A stretch of 64,000 nucleotides of DNA from assembly GCF_001590685.1 (NCBI RefSeq), contig NZ_CP014616.1, forward strand, positions 483,501-547,500. The letters are read 5' to 3'. This document shows positions 32,809-40,695 of this stretch, piece by piece; positions within the stretch are counted from its first letter, which is position 1, and the number at the start of each line of letters is the position of its first letter. The notes under the pieces were generated by a model. It did not search any database, was not told the DNA's origin, and saw only the letters and a program-made list of their open reading frames with translations. This DNA is from Sporosarcina psychrophila (GTDB lineage Bacteria; Bacillota; Bacilli; Bacillales_A; Planococcaceae). Position numbers and translations under genes: made by a program.

Positions 32809-34260
32809 TCATAAAATTGGTGAAAGTAGTCTTGAAACTGATTCTTTTAATTTAATGAGACGAGAACGTTCCAAATACATTTCATAGGTTAATTCAGTCG
32901 ATAATTGCATATCCTGTTCGAAAAGCTCAGCTAATTCATGTGATTTTTCACGATCATAAATGAAGGCGTTGACTTCAAAATTCAATTTGAAGCTGCGGAC
33001 ATCGATATTGGCAGTTCCGACAGTTGAAAGTTCATCATCAACGACAATTTGCTTGGTATGCAGGAAGCCATTTTCATAAATATAAACTTTTGCTCCTGCT
33101 TTTAATAATTTACCAACATTTGAATAGGTTGCCCAGTATACAAACATGTGGTCAGGCTTGTTCGGAATCATTATCCGCACATCGATTCCAGAGAGACATG
33201 CAATGCGTAGCGCGTCCAAGAAGCTGATATCTGGGATGAAATAAGGCGTTTGAATATAAATATATTTCTTCGCTATGAAAATCATTTTCAAATAACCGTC
33301 TTTAATCTGCTCCCATTCTGAGTCGGGTCCACTCGACACAATCTGCATCCCGACGGAACCTTTACGAGGGATAGCAGGGAAGAAGTGCTCTGCATATTCG
33401 ATATCATTTTTTTCAGATGCTTGGTTCCAGTCCAATATAAACCTCGTCTGAAGCGGGTGTACCGCACTTCCTTCAATCCGCAGATGTGTATCGCGCCAAT
33501 AGCCAAACTTCTTGTTCAGCCCCAAGTACTCATCGCCTACGTTGAATCCGCCAACATAACCAATTCGCCCGTCGATAACAACGATTTTACGATGGTTCCT
33601 GAAATTCATTCGAGGATTGATAAGCGGCATAGTAGCTGGGAAAAACGCTTCAACATCTCCTCCATTATCAATCAGTTCCTTCAGATGTCTCTTGCGGAGC
33701 CCTCGTGAACCGATATCATCGAAGAGTACACGCACTTTTACGCCTTGCTTCGCTTTTCGTATTAAAACGTTTAGTATCCTAGTCCCCAGGGTATCCAATT
33801 TGAAAATGTAAGTTTGAAAATGAATATGATCCTTTGCTTGCTCGAGGTCATGGATAAGTGCATCAAATTTAGCTGCGCCATCGTTGAAAACCTGAACGTC
33901 ATTGTCTTGCGTCAAGACAGCGTGGTTATTTCTAAGATGAAGGTAAATCATATCCTTGTAGTGAGCTGTATCATCTAGCCTAAATTCGAGGGTATCTTCT
34001 TCTATTGCTTCAATTTGATAATCAATCAATTGATCGATACCAATTTTACTCCGTCCTTCCCACCGGAAAAGGTGTTTTTCCCTCAGTTGCCTGCCGAGTA
34101 AAAGGTAAATAAAGAAACCGAAAAATGGAATGAAAAATATGACGAGGAGCCATGCCCAAGTTGAGGTTGGGTCTCTTCTTTCTAGAAAAATAAGGGCAAT
34201 CGCAAGAAATATATTCAAAATAAAAACTGCCGTAACCGAGATGCTGATTAGTTGAGTCAT
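32809..34260 (-). CDS. cls: Cardiolipin synthase (phospholipase D type)
   Basis: 483 residues. It joins two phosphatidylglycerols into cardiolipin at the membrane. Two N-terminal membrane helices (SISVTAVFILNIFLAIALIF; WLLVIFFIPFFGFFIYLL) are followed by two PLD repeats. The first HKD motif appears as NHRKIVVIDGRIGYVGG, with the usual H-x-K-x4-D, and the second as LHTKQIVVDDELSTVGTANID. Length and helices fit ClsA. ATG 34260 follows AAAGGAGG. Its stop abuts a repeat element. Confidence 0.96.
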   Translation of the reverse strand: MTQLISISVTAVFILNIFLAIALIFLERRDPTSTWAWLLVIFFIPFFGFFIYLLLGRQLREKHLFRWEGRSKIGIDQLIDYQIEAIEEDTLEFRLDDTAHYKDMIYLHLRNNHAVLTQDNDVQVFNDGAAKFDALIHDLEQAKDHIHFQTYIFKLDTLGTRILNVLIRKAKQGVKVRVLFDDIGSRGLRKRHLKELIDNGGDVEAFFPATMPLINPRMNFRNHRKIVVIDGRIGYVGGFNVGDEYLGLNKKFGYWRDTHLRIEGSAVHPLQTRFILDWNQASEKNDIEYAEHFFPAIPRKGSVGMQIVSSGPDSEWEQIKDGYLKMIFIAKKYIYIQTPYFIPDISFLDALRIACLSGIDVRIMIPNKPDHMFVYWATYSNVGKLLKAGAKVYIYENGFLHTKQIVVDDELSTVGTANIDVRSFKLNFEVNAFIYDREKSHELAELFEQDMQLSTELTYEMYLERSRLIKLKESVSRLLSPIL

Positions 34261-34424
34261 AAGCGGCCTCCTTTACATATAATGCTTATCTTACTAGTAT
34301 AACGGAAGACTTAGAAAAAAGAAGTAACAGTGGAAGTTAAGATAAAACCTACTTGACTGATAGACATTAATGGTTTAAAGTGTGCTTTATGCTACACGCT
34401 ATCTAAAACTTAGGAGGAAGAAAA

Positions 34425-35816
34425 GTGAATACATTATTACTTATTTTAAACATTGCCGGGTTGCTCTTGCTCGTCGGTATACTATATAGTATGCATCGCA
34501 AAAAGGTTTCGTTTTCAAAACGTGTTTTCACCGGGCTGGGTCTCGGAATCGCATACGGACTTATTTTACACTTCGCATACGGTACAGATTCAACAGTATT
34601 GCAGGAGTCTATGCCGTGGTTTAACTTGATAGGAACAGGTTATGTTAAATTACTTCAGATGATTGTTATGCCACTCGTTTTCATTTCAATTCTTGGGGCA
34701 TTCACGAAAATAACAATCGGCAAGAATTTTGGTAAGATGGCGGGATTGATATTAGGACTTCTTATTGGAACAACTGCAATCGCCGCGGTTATCGGGATTT
34801 CTGTTACACTTCTTTTCGGCCTTGATGCGAAGGAAATAGTGCAGGGGGAAGCTGAGCTTGCACGCGGTGTTTCTATTGAAGAACGATCGGAAGGAGTCGC
34901 GGACCGTCCGTTGCCTGATCAGTTAATAGACTTATTGCCTGCGAATCCGTTTCTTGACTTCACAGGTGCACGACCAACTTCAACAATTGGGGTTGTCATC
35001 TTTGCGGCATTCCTTGGATTTGCGTATTTGACACTTACAAGAAGAGATGAAAAAAATGCAGCTACAGTGAAAAAGGGAATCGATGCAATCTATTCTCTGA
35101 TCATGGGTGTTGTAAAGATTGTCTTGCGCTTGACTCCGTACGGTATTTTAGCGATTATTGCAACCACCGTAGCGACGTCTGACTTTGCGGCTATCTATAG
35201 TCTAGGCAAGTTTGTACTTGCTTCGTATGTAGCGATTTTAATCATGTTCGGCATTCACTTAATCATTATTACGCTATCGGGATTAAACCCAATCACTTAC
35301 GTGAAAAAAGCAGGGGAAGTATTGATATTTGCCTTCTCCTCAAGATCGAGTGCAGGGGCGCTTCCACTAAACATTGATACACAGACGAATCGTCTCGGCG
35401 TGCCTGATGGTATTGCCAACTTTGCCGGATCATTCGGCCTGTCAATCGGTCAAAATGGTTGTGCTGGAATCTACCCTGCGATGCTTGCAGTGATGATTGC
35501 ACCTTCAGTAGGACAGAACCCACTTGAACCAACATTCCTTGTTACATTGATCGCTATCGTGGCAATCAGCTCATTCGGAGTTGCTGGAGTTGGTGGCGGA
35601 GCAACATTCGCTGCGATTCTTGTTCTATCAGCACTGGACCTGCCGATTGTATTAGCAGGACTGCTGATTTCAGTAGAACCGCTCATCGACATGGGCCGTA
35701 CAGCATTAAACGTCAGTGGATCCATGACGGCGGGTGTTACGACTGCACGTGTAACGGGTGAATTGGATAAAGACATGTACAACGCTCCGCTTGATAAGCA
35801 GACGGCTGAAGTATAA
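34425..35816 (+). CDS. tcyP: L-cystine symporter TcyP
   Basis: 463 residues, dicarboxylate/amino acid:cation symporter family with about 8-10 helices and re-entrant loops. The N terminus MNTLLLILNIAGLLLLVGIL and the segment GTGYVKLLQMIVMPLVFISI align with what I know of B. subtilis TcyP. Substrate-site stretches are FSSRSSAGALPLNID and NGCAGIYPAMLAVM. GTG 34425 follows AGGAGGAAG. Sulfur-source control is usual for the gene, but no riboswitch-like leader is visible (the leader is only about 40 nt long after a possible TATGCT). Confidence 0.92.
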   Translation: MNTLLLILNIAGLLLLVGILYSMHRKKVSFSKRVFTGLGLGIAYGLILHFAYGTDSTVLQESMPWFNLIGTGYVKLLQMIVMPLVFISILGAFTKITIGKNFGKMAGLILGLLIGTTAIAAVIGISVTLLFGLDAKEIVQGEAELARGVSIEERSEGVADRPLPDQLIDLLPANPFLDFTGARPTSTIGVVIFAAFLGFAYLTLTRRDEKNAATVKKGIDAIYSLIMGVVKIVLRLTPYGILAIIATTVATSDFAAIYSLGKFVLASYVAILIMFGIHLIIITLSGLNPITYVKKAGEVLIFAFSSRSSAGALPLNIDTQTNRLGVPDGIANFAGSFGLSIGQNGCAGIYPAMLAVMIAPSVGQNPLEPTFLVTLIAIVAISSFGVAGVGGGATFAAILVLSALDLPIVLAGLLISVEPLIDMGRTALNVSGSMTAGVTTARVTGELDKDMYNAPLDKQTAEV

Positions 35817-35820
35817 GTTG

Positions 35821-36040
35821 TCAATCGATCATAAAGTGTGTTTGACCGATCATATAACACTGCAATCGAGCATAAATTTGCTTGACCGATCATATAATCG
35901 TGCAATCGATCATAAACTTGCTTGACCGATCATATAACACTGCAATCGAGCATAAATTTGCTTGACCGATCGTATAACGCTGCAATCGAGCATAAATTTT
36001 CTCGACCGATCATATATCACTTCAGACCAATCATAAAACA
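35821..36040. repeat. Phased 20-bp tandem array (11 units)
   Basis: Two alternating 20-bp unit types, TGCAATCGAGCATAAATTTG and CTTGACCGATCATATAACAC, run in exact 20-bp register (40-bp dimer) for about 220 bp with few differences. The shared core is CGATCATA. There are no spacers, so it is not CRISPR. It lies between the tcyP stop and a bidirectional terminator. Confidence 0.9.
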
Positions 36041-36082
36041 AAAAATACCGCAGAAGACGCGATTGTCTTTTGCGGTATTTTT
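36041..36082. terminator. Bidirectional terminator between tcyP and the XRE-TPR gene
   Basis: Stem AAAATACCGCAGAAGAC / GTCTTTTGCGGTATTTT with one mismatch and loop GCGATT, A run on the left, T run on the right. The right arm touches the stop codon of the minus-strand regulator. Confidence 0.85.
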
Positions 36083-37304
36083 ATTTTGTTAACAATTCAT
36101 ATGTCTCCAAAATGAAATCTTTATAAGGCGTACGGGGCATCACTGAAATGTTCTGCATGGCGAGCCCTGCAAGGCGTCTCGCTTCAATAAGATTGCCCAA
36201 TTCCATGTAGCAAAGTGCTTTATATGCATCCTTTTCATAAAAAATCGACAAGTCGAATGGATGATGGGTATAGTCTGCAATCTTCACTTTTTCGAGGGCC
36301 ACGAGTGCATGTTCAAATTCATTTAATCCGAAAAAGGATTTTCCTTTTTCTAGATTAATAAAGGGACTGTAGTCATTAGAATACTTACCTTTATCTAAGA
36401 ACTGATCCCATTGTTCTTGCGCTTCCTTGTAGGACTTTTTGAAAGAATTTAAATAATGGACTTCCGCAAACTTCGTGAAAAATATTGCTTCTTTATCTTC
36501 CGTGAAATCCCCGTATTGGGTTAATTTCTTTAAATAATAAGCGTATTGATCTTCATCTTCCTCCATAATTGCATGAGCGGTTGCTAGCCTATATAAGTGG
36601 TCGATACGATAAAACACCCGCTCCTGCCTTGAGAATTCAATACCGCTTTTCATGACTCGTATGGCAGACTCGGAATCTCCTACTGCAAAAAGGAGAACAG
36701 CTTCCATATAATCGAGGTCAAGCCGTGTCATCGGATCGATAAATGCATTTCGAGCTTCGATTTCGGAACGTTCGTGGAGCAAAGTACTTAGTGATTGTGC
36801 ATAGTTATGCTCGGTAAATTTGACAAATGCCCGGAATATTCCTATGCTTGCGCGCCTCGGAATAATGTTCATCAGATCATACATTGTTGCAGCTCGATCG
36901 GAAAATACTTGCCATCCACTCTTTTTTTCATAATAAATACAGCGACTATATATTTCCAATAGGCGCGCTGATTCATAACCTTGTGTCAATTTTGGGACAT
37001 AGGGCTCAACTAGCGTGATGAGCTGAGTGTATTCATCAGTCCGTACATCAAATTCGGTATTATATAGAATCTCCGCTTTCTCAAGCAGTGCTCTTAGTTC
37101 ATATGTGCTTACTTCTTCCAATAACTCCACCACTTCTACACCGAGTCTTTCTGCTATATAAGACAGGCTTTCCATCGAAGGATTCGCCTTGTTATTCTCG
37201 ATGAGACTGAGCATGCCTTTTGTTAGCTCATCACCCGCTAAAGCCTCCAACGTCAATTTCCGTTGTTTTCGTAATTTGCGTATTCGCTCACCTAACGTTT
37301 CGAT
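36081..37304 (-). CDS. XRE-TPR (RNPP-like) transcription regulator with apparent AUC start
   Basis: 407 residues if started at 37304. The N-terminal HTH_3 domain is ETLGERIRKLRKQRKLTLEA, then ELTKGMLSLIENNKANPSME. Residues about 70-400 form TPR-like helical repeats, as in the peptide-sensing RNPP regulators (PlcR, NprR, Rgg); peptide sensing is inference and no signal peptide gene is visible nearby. The first canonical start (TTG 37256) would delete half of the first HTH helix region. GGAGGTG at 37311-37317 is ideally placed for ATC 37302-37304, and a stop codon lies in frame two codons before it. Divergent from an MFS exporter with shared palindromes. Confidence 0.8.
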   Translation of the reverse strand: METLGERIRKLRKQRKLTLEALAGDELTKGMLSLIENNKANPSMESLSYIAERLGVEVVELLEEVSTYELRALLEKAEILYNTEFDVRTDEYTQLITLVEPYVPKLTQGYESARLLEIYSRCIYYEKKSGWQVFSDRAATMYDLMNIIPRRASIGIFRAFVKFTEHNYAQSLSTLLHERSEIEARNAFIDPMTRLDLDYMEAVLLFAVGDSESAIRVMKSGIEFSRQERVFYRIDHLYRLATAHAIMEEDEDQYAYYLKKLTQYGDFTEDKEAIFFTKFAEVHYLNSFKKSYKEAQEQWDQFLDKGKYSNDYSPFINLEKGKSFFGLNEFEHALVALEKVKIADYTHHPFDLSIFYEKDAYKALCYMELGNLIEARRLAGLAMQNISVMPRTPYKDFILETYELLTK

Positions 37305-37334
37305 AGGTCACACCTCCACTGTTTTAATTACGTA

Positions 37335-37351
37335 GTTTAATTATATTAAAC
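37335..37351. promoter_or_regulatory. Operator palindrome 1 (GTTTAAT-N3-ATTAAAC)
   Basis: GTTTAATTATATTAAAC, 17 bp, upstream of the exporter -35. A TATAAT for the minus-strand regulator gene lies inside it, so the site could also control the regulator's own gene. Confidence 0.62.
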
Positions 37352-37357
37352 TTTAAC

Positions 37358-37386
37358 TTGTAATGGAAGTGTTTATCATGTTATTA
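37358..37386 (+). promoter_or_regulatory. Likely promoter of the MFS exporter
   Basis: TTGTAA (37358-37363), 17-nt spacer, TTATTA (37381-37386). The start point would be near 37393, inside operator palindrome 2. Confidence 0.5.
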
Positions 37387-37389
37387 TTC

Positions 37390-37406
37390 GTTTAATGAAA
37401 TTAAAC
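37390..37406. promoter_or_regulatory. Operator palindrome 2 (GTTTAAT-N3-ATTAAAC)
   Basis: GTTTAATGAAATTAAAC, with the same arms as palindrome 1, exactly 55 bp to the right (about five helical turns). Confidence 0.62.
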
Positions 37407-37427
37407 AATTCGGACGGGAGTGTTTGT

Positions 37428-38726
37428 ATGCGAGAGGTTTTAAAGCTTAAAAAAGCCACTTATCATCTGTGGACGTTCACAATCAGTAAGCTCATTTCTT
37501 CGTTCGGGGCACAGGTATATGCATTCGCTATTAGTTTTTACATTTTACAACTAACTGGATCTGCAACAAGTTTTGCGACGAACCTTATTTGCAACCTTTT
37601 ACCACGGGCACTCGTTGCTCCTTTTGCAGGCTATGCGGCTGATCGGTATTCAAGAAAGACAATCATTATTACCGCTCAAGTTGCTTCAACTCTTGCAATC
37701 GGGGGGCTCTTGATTGTAAGTCTGACTTCTGGATTGTCTTTAATTGCAATCTATACGACAACTGTTGTTTTATCAATCACATCAACATTTTCGGGCGTAA
37801 CGTTCAGCTCTTCTATTACTGGACTTGTTGATGAAGGACGAATTCAAAAAGCTATGTCTCTGAACCAAATGTCCATTTCATTTGCGGCAATCGGAAGCCC
37901 GGCGGTAGGTGGTTTATTGTATGGAACAGTCTCGATGCCGGTATTTCTCGTAATGTATATGACTGCTTCGATTATTGGAGTATTTCTAGAATCAACGATG
38001 AATTTCAAGTTATTTGCGAAACGTAAAGAACCAGTCGATGGGGAACCGAAGGAATCGATGATGCAAAGTATGAAGGCTGGATTAGCCTATTTAAAATTAC
38101 AACCAATTCTGATGACATTGATTTGGATTGCTTTATTCATCAACTTTCTATTTGGTGCATTCCAAGTCGGTTATTCCTTCATTCTTATTGAAAAGATGAA
38201 GATGGTATCGACACATTTTGGATTGACGGAAGGTGCATTTGCGGTGGGGATGCTACTATTGTCAATCTATCTGACGATGCGCAAAGAAGTGAAGTATCCG
38301 TTGCTTGTCTCAAAACGAGGCATTCTCGGAATGGGTGCCGTAATGGGAAGCGTAGCAATCCCTCTTTTAATACCTATGCACTATAATTTTATGTTTGGGT
38401 TTTATGCATTCGTCATGTTTAGCTTCGGAGCAACAATAATTATAGTAAATACGCCCATGCAAGTAATGATGCAGAAAATGATTGACGATGATTATAAAGG
38501 GCGCGTATTTTCAATCCTGGAAACAATGTCGATGGCCCTTATGCCCCTTGGAGTAGTTATCTACGGGTTCTTATATGATATATTCCCGGCACAATGGATT
38601 CTCATTGTTTCGAGTCTAATACTAATTGGGGTTATTCTCGTGTTGGCACGGCCATCAGTCATGATTAAAGCTCATCCGGAACTCGGAAATTCAAATGTGA
38701 AGGAATCAGAGGTTATTTCAGAATAA
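37428..38726 (+). CDS. MFS exporter, MFS_3/EntS-like group
   Basis: About 432 residues with 12 helices; the DRYSRKTIIITAQVASTLAI loop is the MFS signature between helices 2 and 3. The family includes macrolide, bacitracin and siderophore exporters; the substrate here is unknown. ATG 37428 has GGGAG 8 bases ahead; ATG 37395 lies inside operator palindrome 2 without a ribosome site. The divergent XRE-TPR regulator is its probable controller. The terminator is shared with the next MFS gene. Confidence 0.87.
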   Translation: MREVLKLKKATYHLWTFTISKLISSFGAQVYAFAISFYILQLTGSATSFATNLICNLLPRALVAPFAGYAADRYSRKTIIITAQVASTLAIGGLLIVSLTSGLSLIAIYTTTVVLSITSTFSGVTFSSSITGLVDEGRIQKAMSLNQMSISFAAIGSPAVGGLLYGTVSMPVFLVMYMTASIIGVFLESTMNFKLFAKRKEPVDGEPKESMMQSMKAGLAYLKLQPILMTLIWIALFINFLFGAFQVGYSFILIEKMKMVSTHFGLTEGAFAVGMLLLSIYLTMRKEVKYPLLVSKRGILGMGAVMGSVAIPLLIPMHYNFMFGFYAFVMFSFGATIIIVNTPMQVMMQKMIDDDYKGRVFSILETMSMALMPLGVVIYGFLYDIFPAQWILIVSSLILIGVILVLARPSVMIKAHPELGNSNVKESEVISE

Positions 38727-38756
38727 TTATTAGCAACATTTTTAATGTGAAATAGC

Positions 38757-38795
38757 AAAGACCACCTGTCTTCAATTTTAGAAAGGTGGTCTTTA
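38757..38795. terminator. Bidirectional terminator between two MFS genes
   Basis: Arms AAAGACCACCT and AGGTGGTCTTT pair perfectly around a loop of about 16 nt that pairs further in part. Confidence 0.8.
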
Positions 38796-38804
38796 CTATT
38801 CGTA

Positions 38805-39983
38805 TTAGTTATTCAGCGTTGCTTCCAAATTCCGCAACGATTTAGCAGACTTCCTAAAGGCGAAGATTAGCCCGATAGATAGAACTGCAAGAACTGTGGA
38901 AATGAAGTACATATTGCCGGCTTCTTGCGTGAAAATCCATGTGAATAACAGCGGACCGATGATGCGCCCCATATTGTCCATGGAATATGTCATCCCAGCA
39001 GCCGTTCCGTATTTTCCGCCAGACTCTTTTGTTGTTAATGAAACGAGTACCGTACGGGCAAGTGCGTTCCCCGCAGTGAAGACACTCAGCGCAAAACCGG
39101 CCCAGAAAAGGCTTGATGTAAACGGAATAAGGAACAGGCCAAGTGCGGTAACGATCTGCGCCCCAATAATCCATTTCGTTTCCGTTCCGTTTTTCACACG
39201 GCGAACGACGCCGCCTTGAATTGCCGCGTCGACGAAACCACTAGCCATAAACAAGTAACCAAGCTGAAGTGGTGTGATTTCAATTTTGGAGATTTGGAAC
39301 AGCTGGAACGTAGATTCAAGCCCGGCGAGAAGGAATGTCACCATGAACGAGAATAGAAATAGATAACGGATACGATATTGCCAAAGCATAGCTCCACCTT
39401 TTGGGAGGAGAGCACGTTTATTCGCCTCTCCACGTCGTTCCGGTTCCTTCAATATAATTCCTGCATAAATCATAAGGAGCACTGTCAAGGTACCTGAAGC
39501 AATGAATGGTAATTGAAGACTGACATTACCAAGTACACCTCCGATTGCTGGTCCGAAAATAAAACCAAGTCCAATTGACATACCAAGCAGTCCCATATAT
39601 TTATTACGGTTTTCTTCATCCGTCATATCTGCAACGAATCCAGTAACAGCGGTGTAAAGTGCACCAGAGAATATCCCTCCCACAACGCGTGACGCGTACA
39701 ATAGCGGCAAGTTCTCGATGAACAAAGCAAATAGGAAGAAACTAAGACTGAAGCCAATTAGTCCTATTAAAATGAGCTTTTTTCTTCCGGTTCTGTCTGA
39801 CAAAGCCCCCCATAGCGGCGCGGTAAAGAAAGATGCTAGTGCATAAACGGTCAGTAATCCGCCAACATGTACTTCAGATAATCCTTGCTGCAAGATAACT
39901 TCAGGAAGAATTGGAATTATAATACCAAACCCAAGATAAACAAAAAATTGTACGGACATAAGTAGAAGGATTGCTTTTTTCAT
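38805..39983 (-). CDS. MFS multidrug-type transporter (NorA/MdtG-like)
   Basis: About 392 residues with 12 helices. The start MKKAILLLMSVQFFVYLGFG and the motif ALSDRTGRKKLILIGLIGF (MFS motif A) fit the DHA1 drug-efflux group; motif C-like GPAIGGVLG is present. ATG 39983 is preceded by AGTGGGTTTG; ATG 40019 with AAGGG is an alternative that adds 12 residues. Natural substrate unknown. Confidence 0.88.
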   Translation of the reverse strand: MKKAILLLMSVQFFVYLGFGIIIPILPEVILQQGLSEVHVGGLLTVYALASFFTAPLWGALSDRTGRKKLILIGLIGFSLSFFLFALFIENLPLLYASRVVGGIFSGALYTAVTGFVADMTDEENRNKYMGLLGMSIGLGFIFGPAIGGVLGNVSLQLPFIASGTLTVLLMIYAGIILKEPERRGEANKRALLPKGGAMLWQYRIRYLFLFSFMVTFLLAGLESTFQLFQISKIEITPLQLGYLFMASGFVDAAIQGGVVRRVKNGTETKWIIGAQIVTALGLFLIPFTSSLFWAGFALSVFTAGNALARTVLVSLTTKESGGKYGTAAGMTYSMDNMGRIIGPLLFTWIFTQEAGNMYFISTVLAVLSIGLIFAFRKSAKSLRNLEATLNN

Positions 39984-40086
39984 ATTCAAACCCACTTTCG
40001 ACTGAATCAATATATTCATTCTACCCTTCGTATGTAAATCAGACAATGGAAAAGGGGAGGAGGTGGTAGGTTTACAATGTATTGTC

Positions 40087-40150
40087 TGAAGTTGATAACA
40101 CTAAGCGGAAAGTAAACAACGTTTTGTCCAAAGTAAACAACGCTACCCCG
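40087..40150. repeat. Short 21-bp phased repeat, three units
   Basis: GAAGTTGATAAC, GAAAGTAAACAAC and CAAAGTAAACAAC occur with exact 21-bp spacing (GTTGATAAC 40091, GTAAACAAC 40112 and 40133). The core TAAACAAC is the same as in the longer array at 49277-49476. It lies between two divergent genes. Confidence 0.65.
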
Positions 40151-40264
40151 AAAATTCATCTGCAAATAGATTTTTTGTCAAATTACCTACCTTGATGTAT
40201 GAAACATTTACAAAAAGTTAATAACTGTAACAATAATGAAAGATTTAAAAGTGGACAGGAGTGG

Positions 40265-40270
40265 TATAAT
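40265..40270 (+). promoter_or_regulatory. -10 element of the 46-residue protein gene
   Basis: GGTATAAT, a perfect TATAAT, with only a weak -35 (ATTTAA) 17 bp upstream. Transcription would begin near 40277 and leave a leader of about 90 nt. Confidence 0.5.
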
Positions 40271-40366
40271 TGTAGTATGAGCAAAATAGAACGACATTTA
40301 CCTGTAGAACGAAACTTTACTGATGCATATTCGTCTAGAACTAATAGAAAGGTCGAGGTGGAAAAG

Positions 40367-40507
40367 ATGGCTAAAGAAGTTGATTTGAAAACAATCATCT
40401 CCAACTTGGCGAAGTTGGGTGTTTCGGCTACGATGACGAAATCCCGTCTGGAAATGCTGAAAGCCCTCGCGCCACTTGCACAAGCCCCACAAATTCAATC
40501 TCAATAA
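40367..40507 (+). CDS. 46-residue protein of unknown function
   Basis: Reads MAKEVDLKTIISNLAKLGVS, then ATMTKSRLEMLKALAPLAQA, ending PQIQSQ. It is amphipathic and helical, with a helix-turn-helix-like break at GVSATMTKSRL but too short for a full HTH domain. The frame is open up to 40199, but ATG 40367 has GAGGTGG close ahead and the promoter -10 at 40265 excludes the longest version. A very strong terminator follows. Family not recognised. Confidence 0.68.
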   Translation: MAKEVDLKTIISNLAKLGVSATMTKSRLEMLKALAPLAQAPQIQSQ

Positions 40508-40523
40508 AGAAAGTGATAGTATC

Positions 40524-40573
40524 AAGACAAAAAAAGCTTCGACGGATTTTTCCGTCGAAGCTTTTTTTGTCTT
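40524..40573. terminator. Very strong hairpin terminator
   Basis: Arms AAGACAAAAAAAGCTTCGAC and GTCGAAGCTTTTTTTGTCTT are perfectly complementary, with GGA/TCC continuing inward around a TTTT loop. Confidence 0.92.
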
Positions 40574-40574
40574 G

Positions 40575-40693
40575 GTGTCTAGACTCCGGGCGCCAGCCGC
40601 TCGGGTCATAAGCAATTCAGCTATGTGGCAAAGGGCGCCACGTCGCTAGATCGACTTATGCCTGTCGCGTCTAAGCGGGCGCTTTCCGCTTTT
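40575..40693. repeat. Dispersed intergenic repeat, full copy
   Basis: GTGTCTAGACTCCGGGCGCC at the left and GGGCGCTTTCCGCTTTTCTTT at the right, with the middle GGGCGCCACGTCGC and CGACTTATGCCTGTCGCGTC. On the minus strand it begins two bases after the rodA stop codon. Confidence 0.8.
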
Positions 40694-40695
40694 CT

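Noticed and set aside
35471..35905. 144-codon minus-strand frame running into the 20-bp array
   Set aside because: It is antisense to tcyP and its repetitive N terminus is only a translation of the array; no ribosome site.
35821..36040. Repeat array as a CRISPR
   Set aside because: Units are contiguous at 20 bp with no unique spacers, and no cas genes are present.
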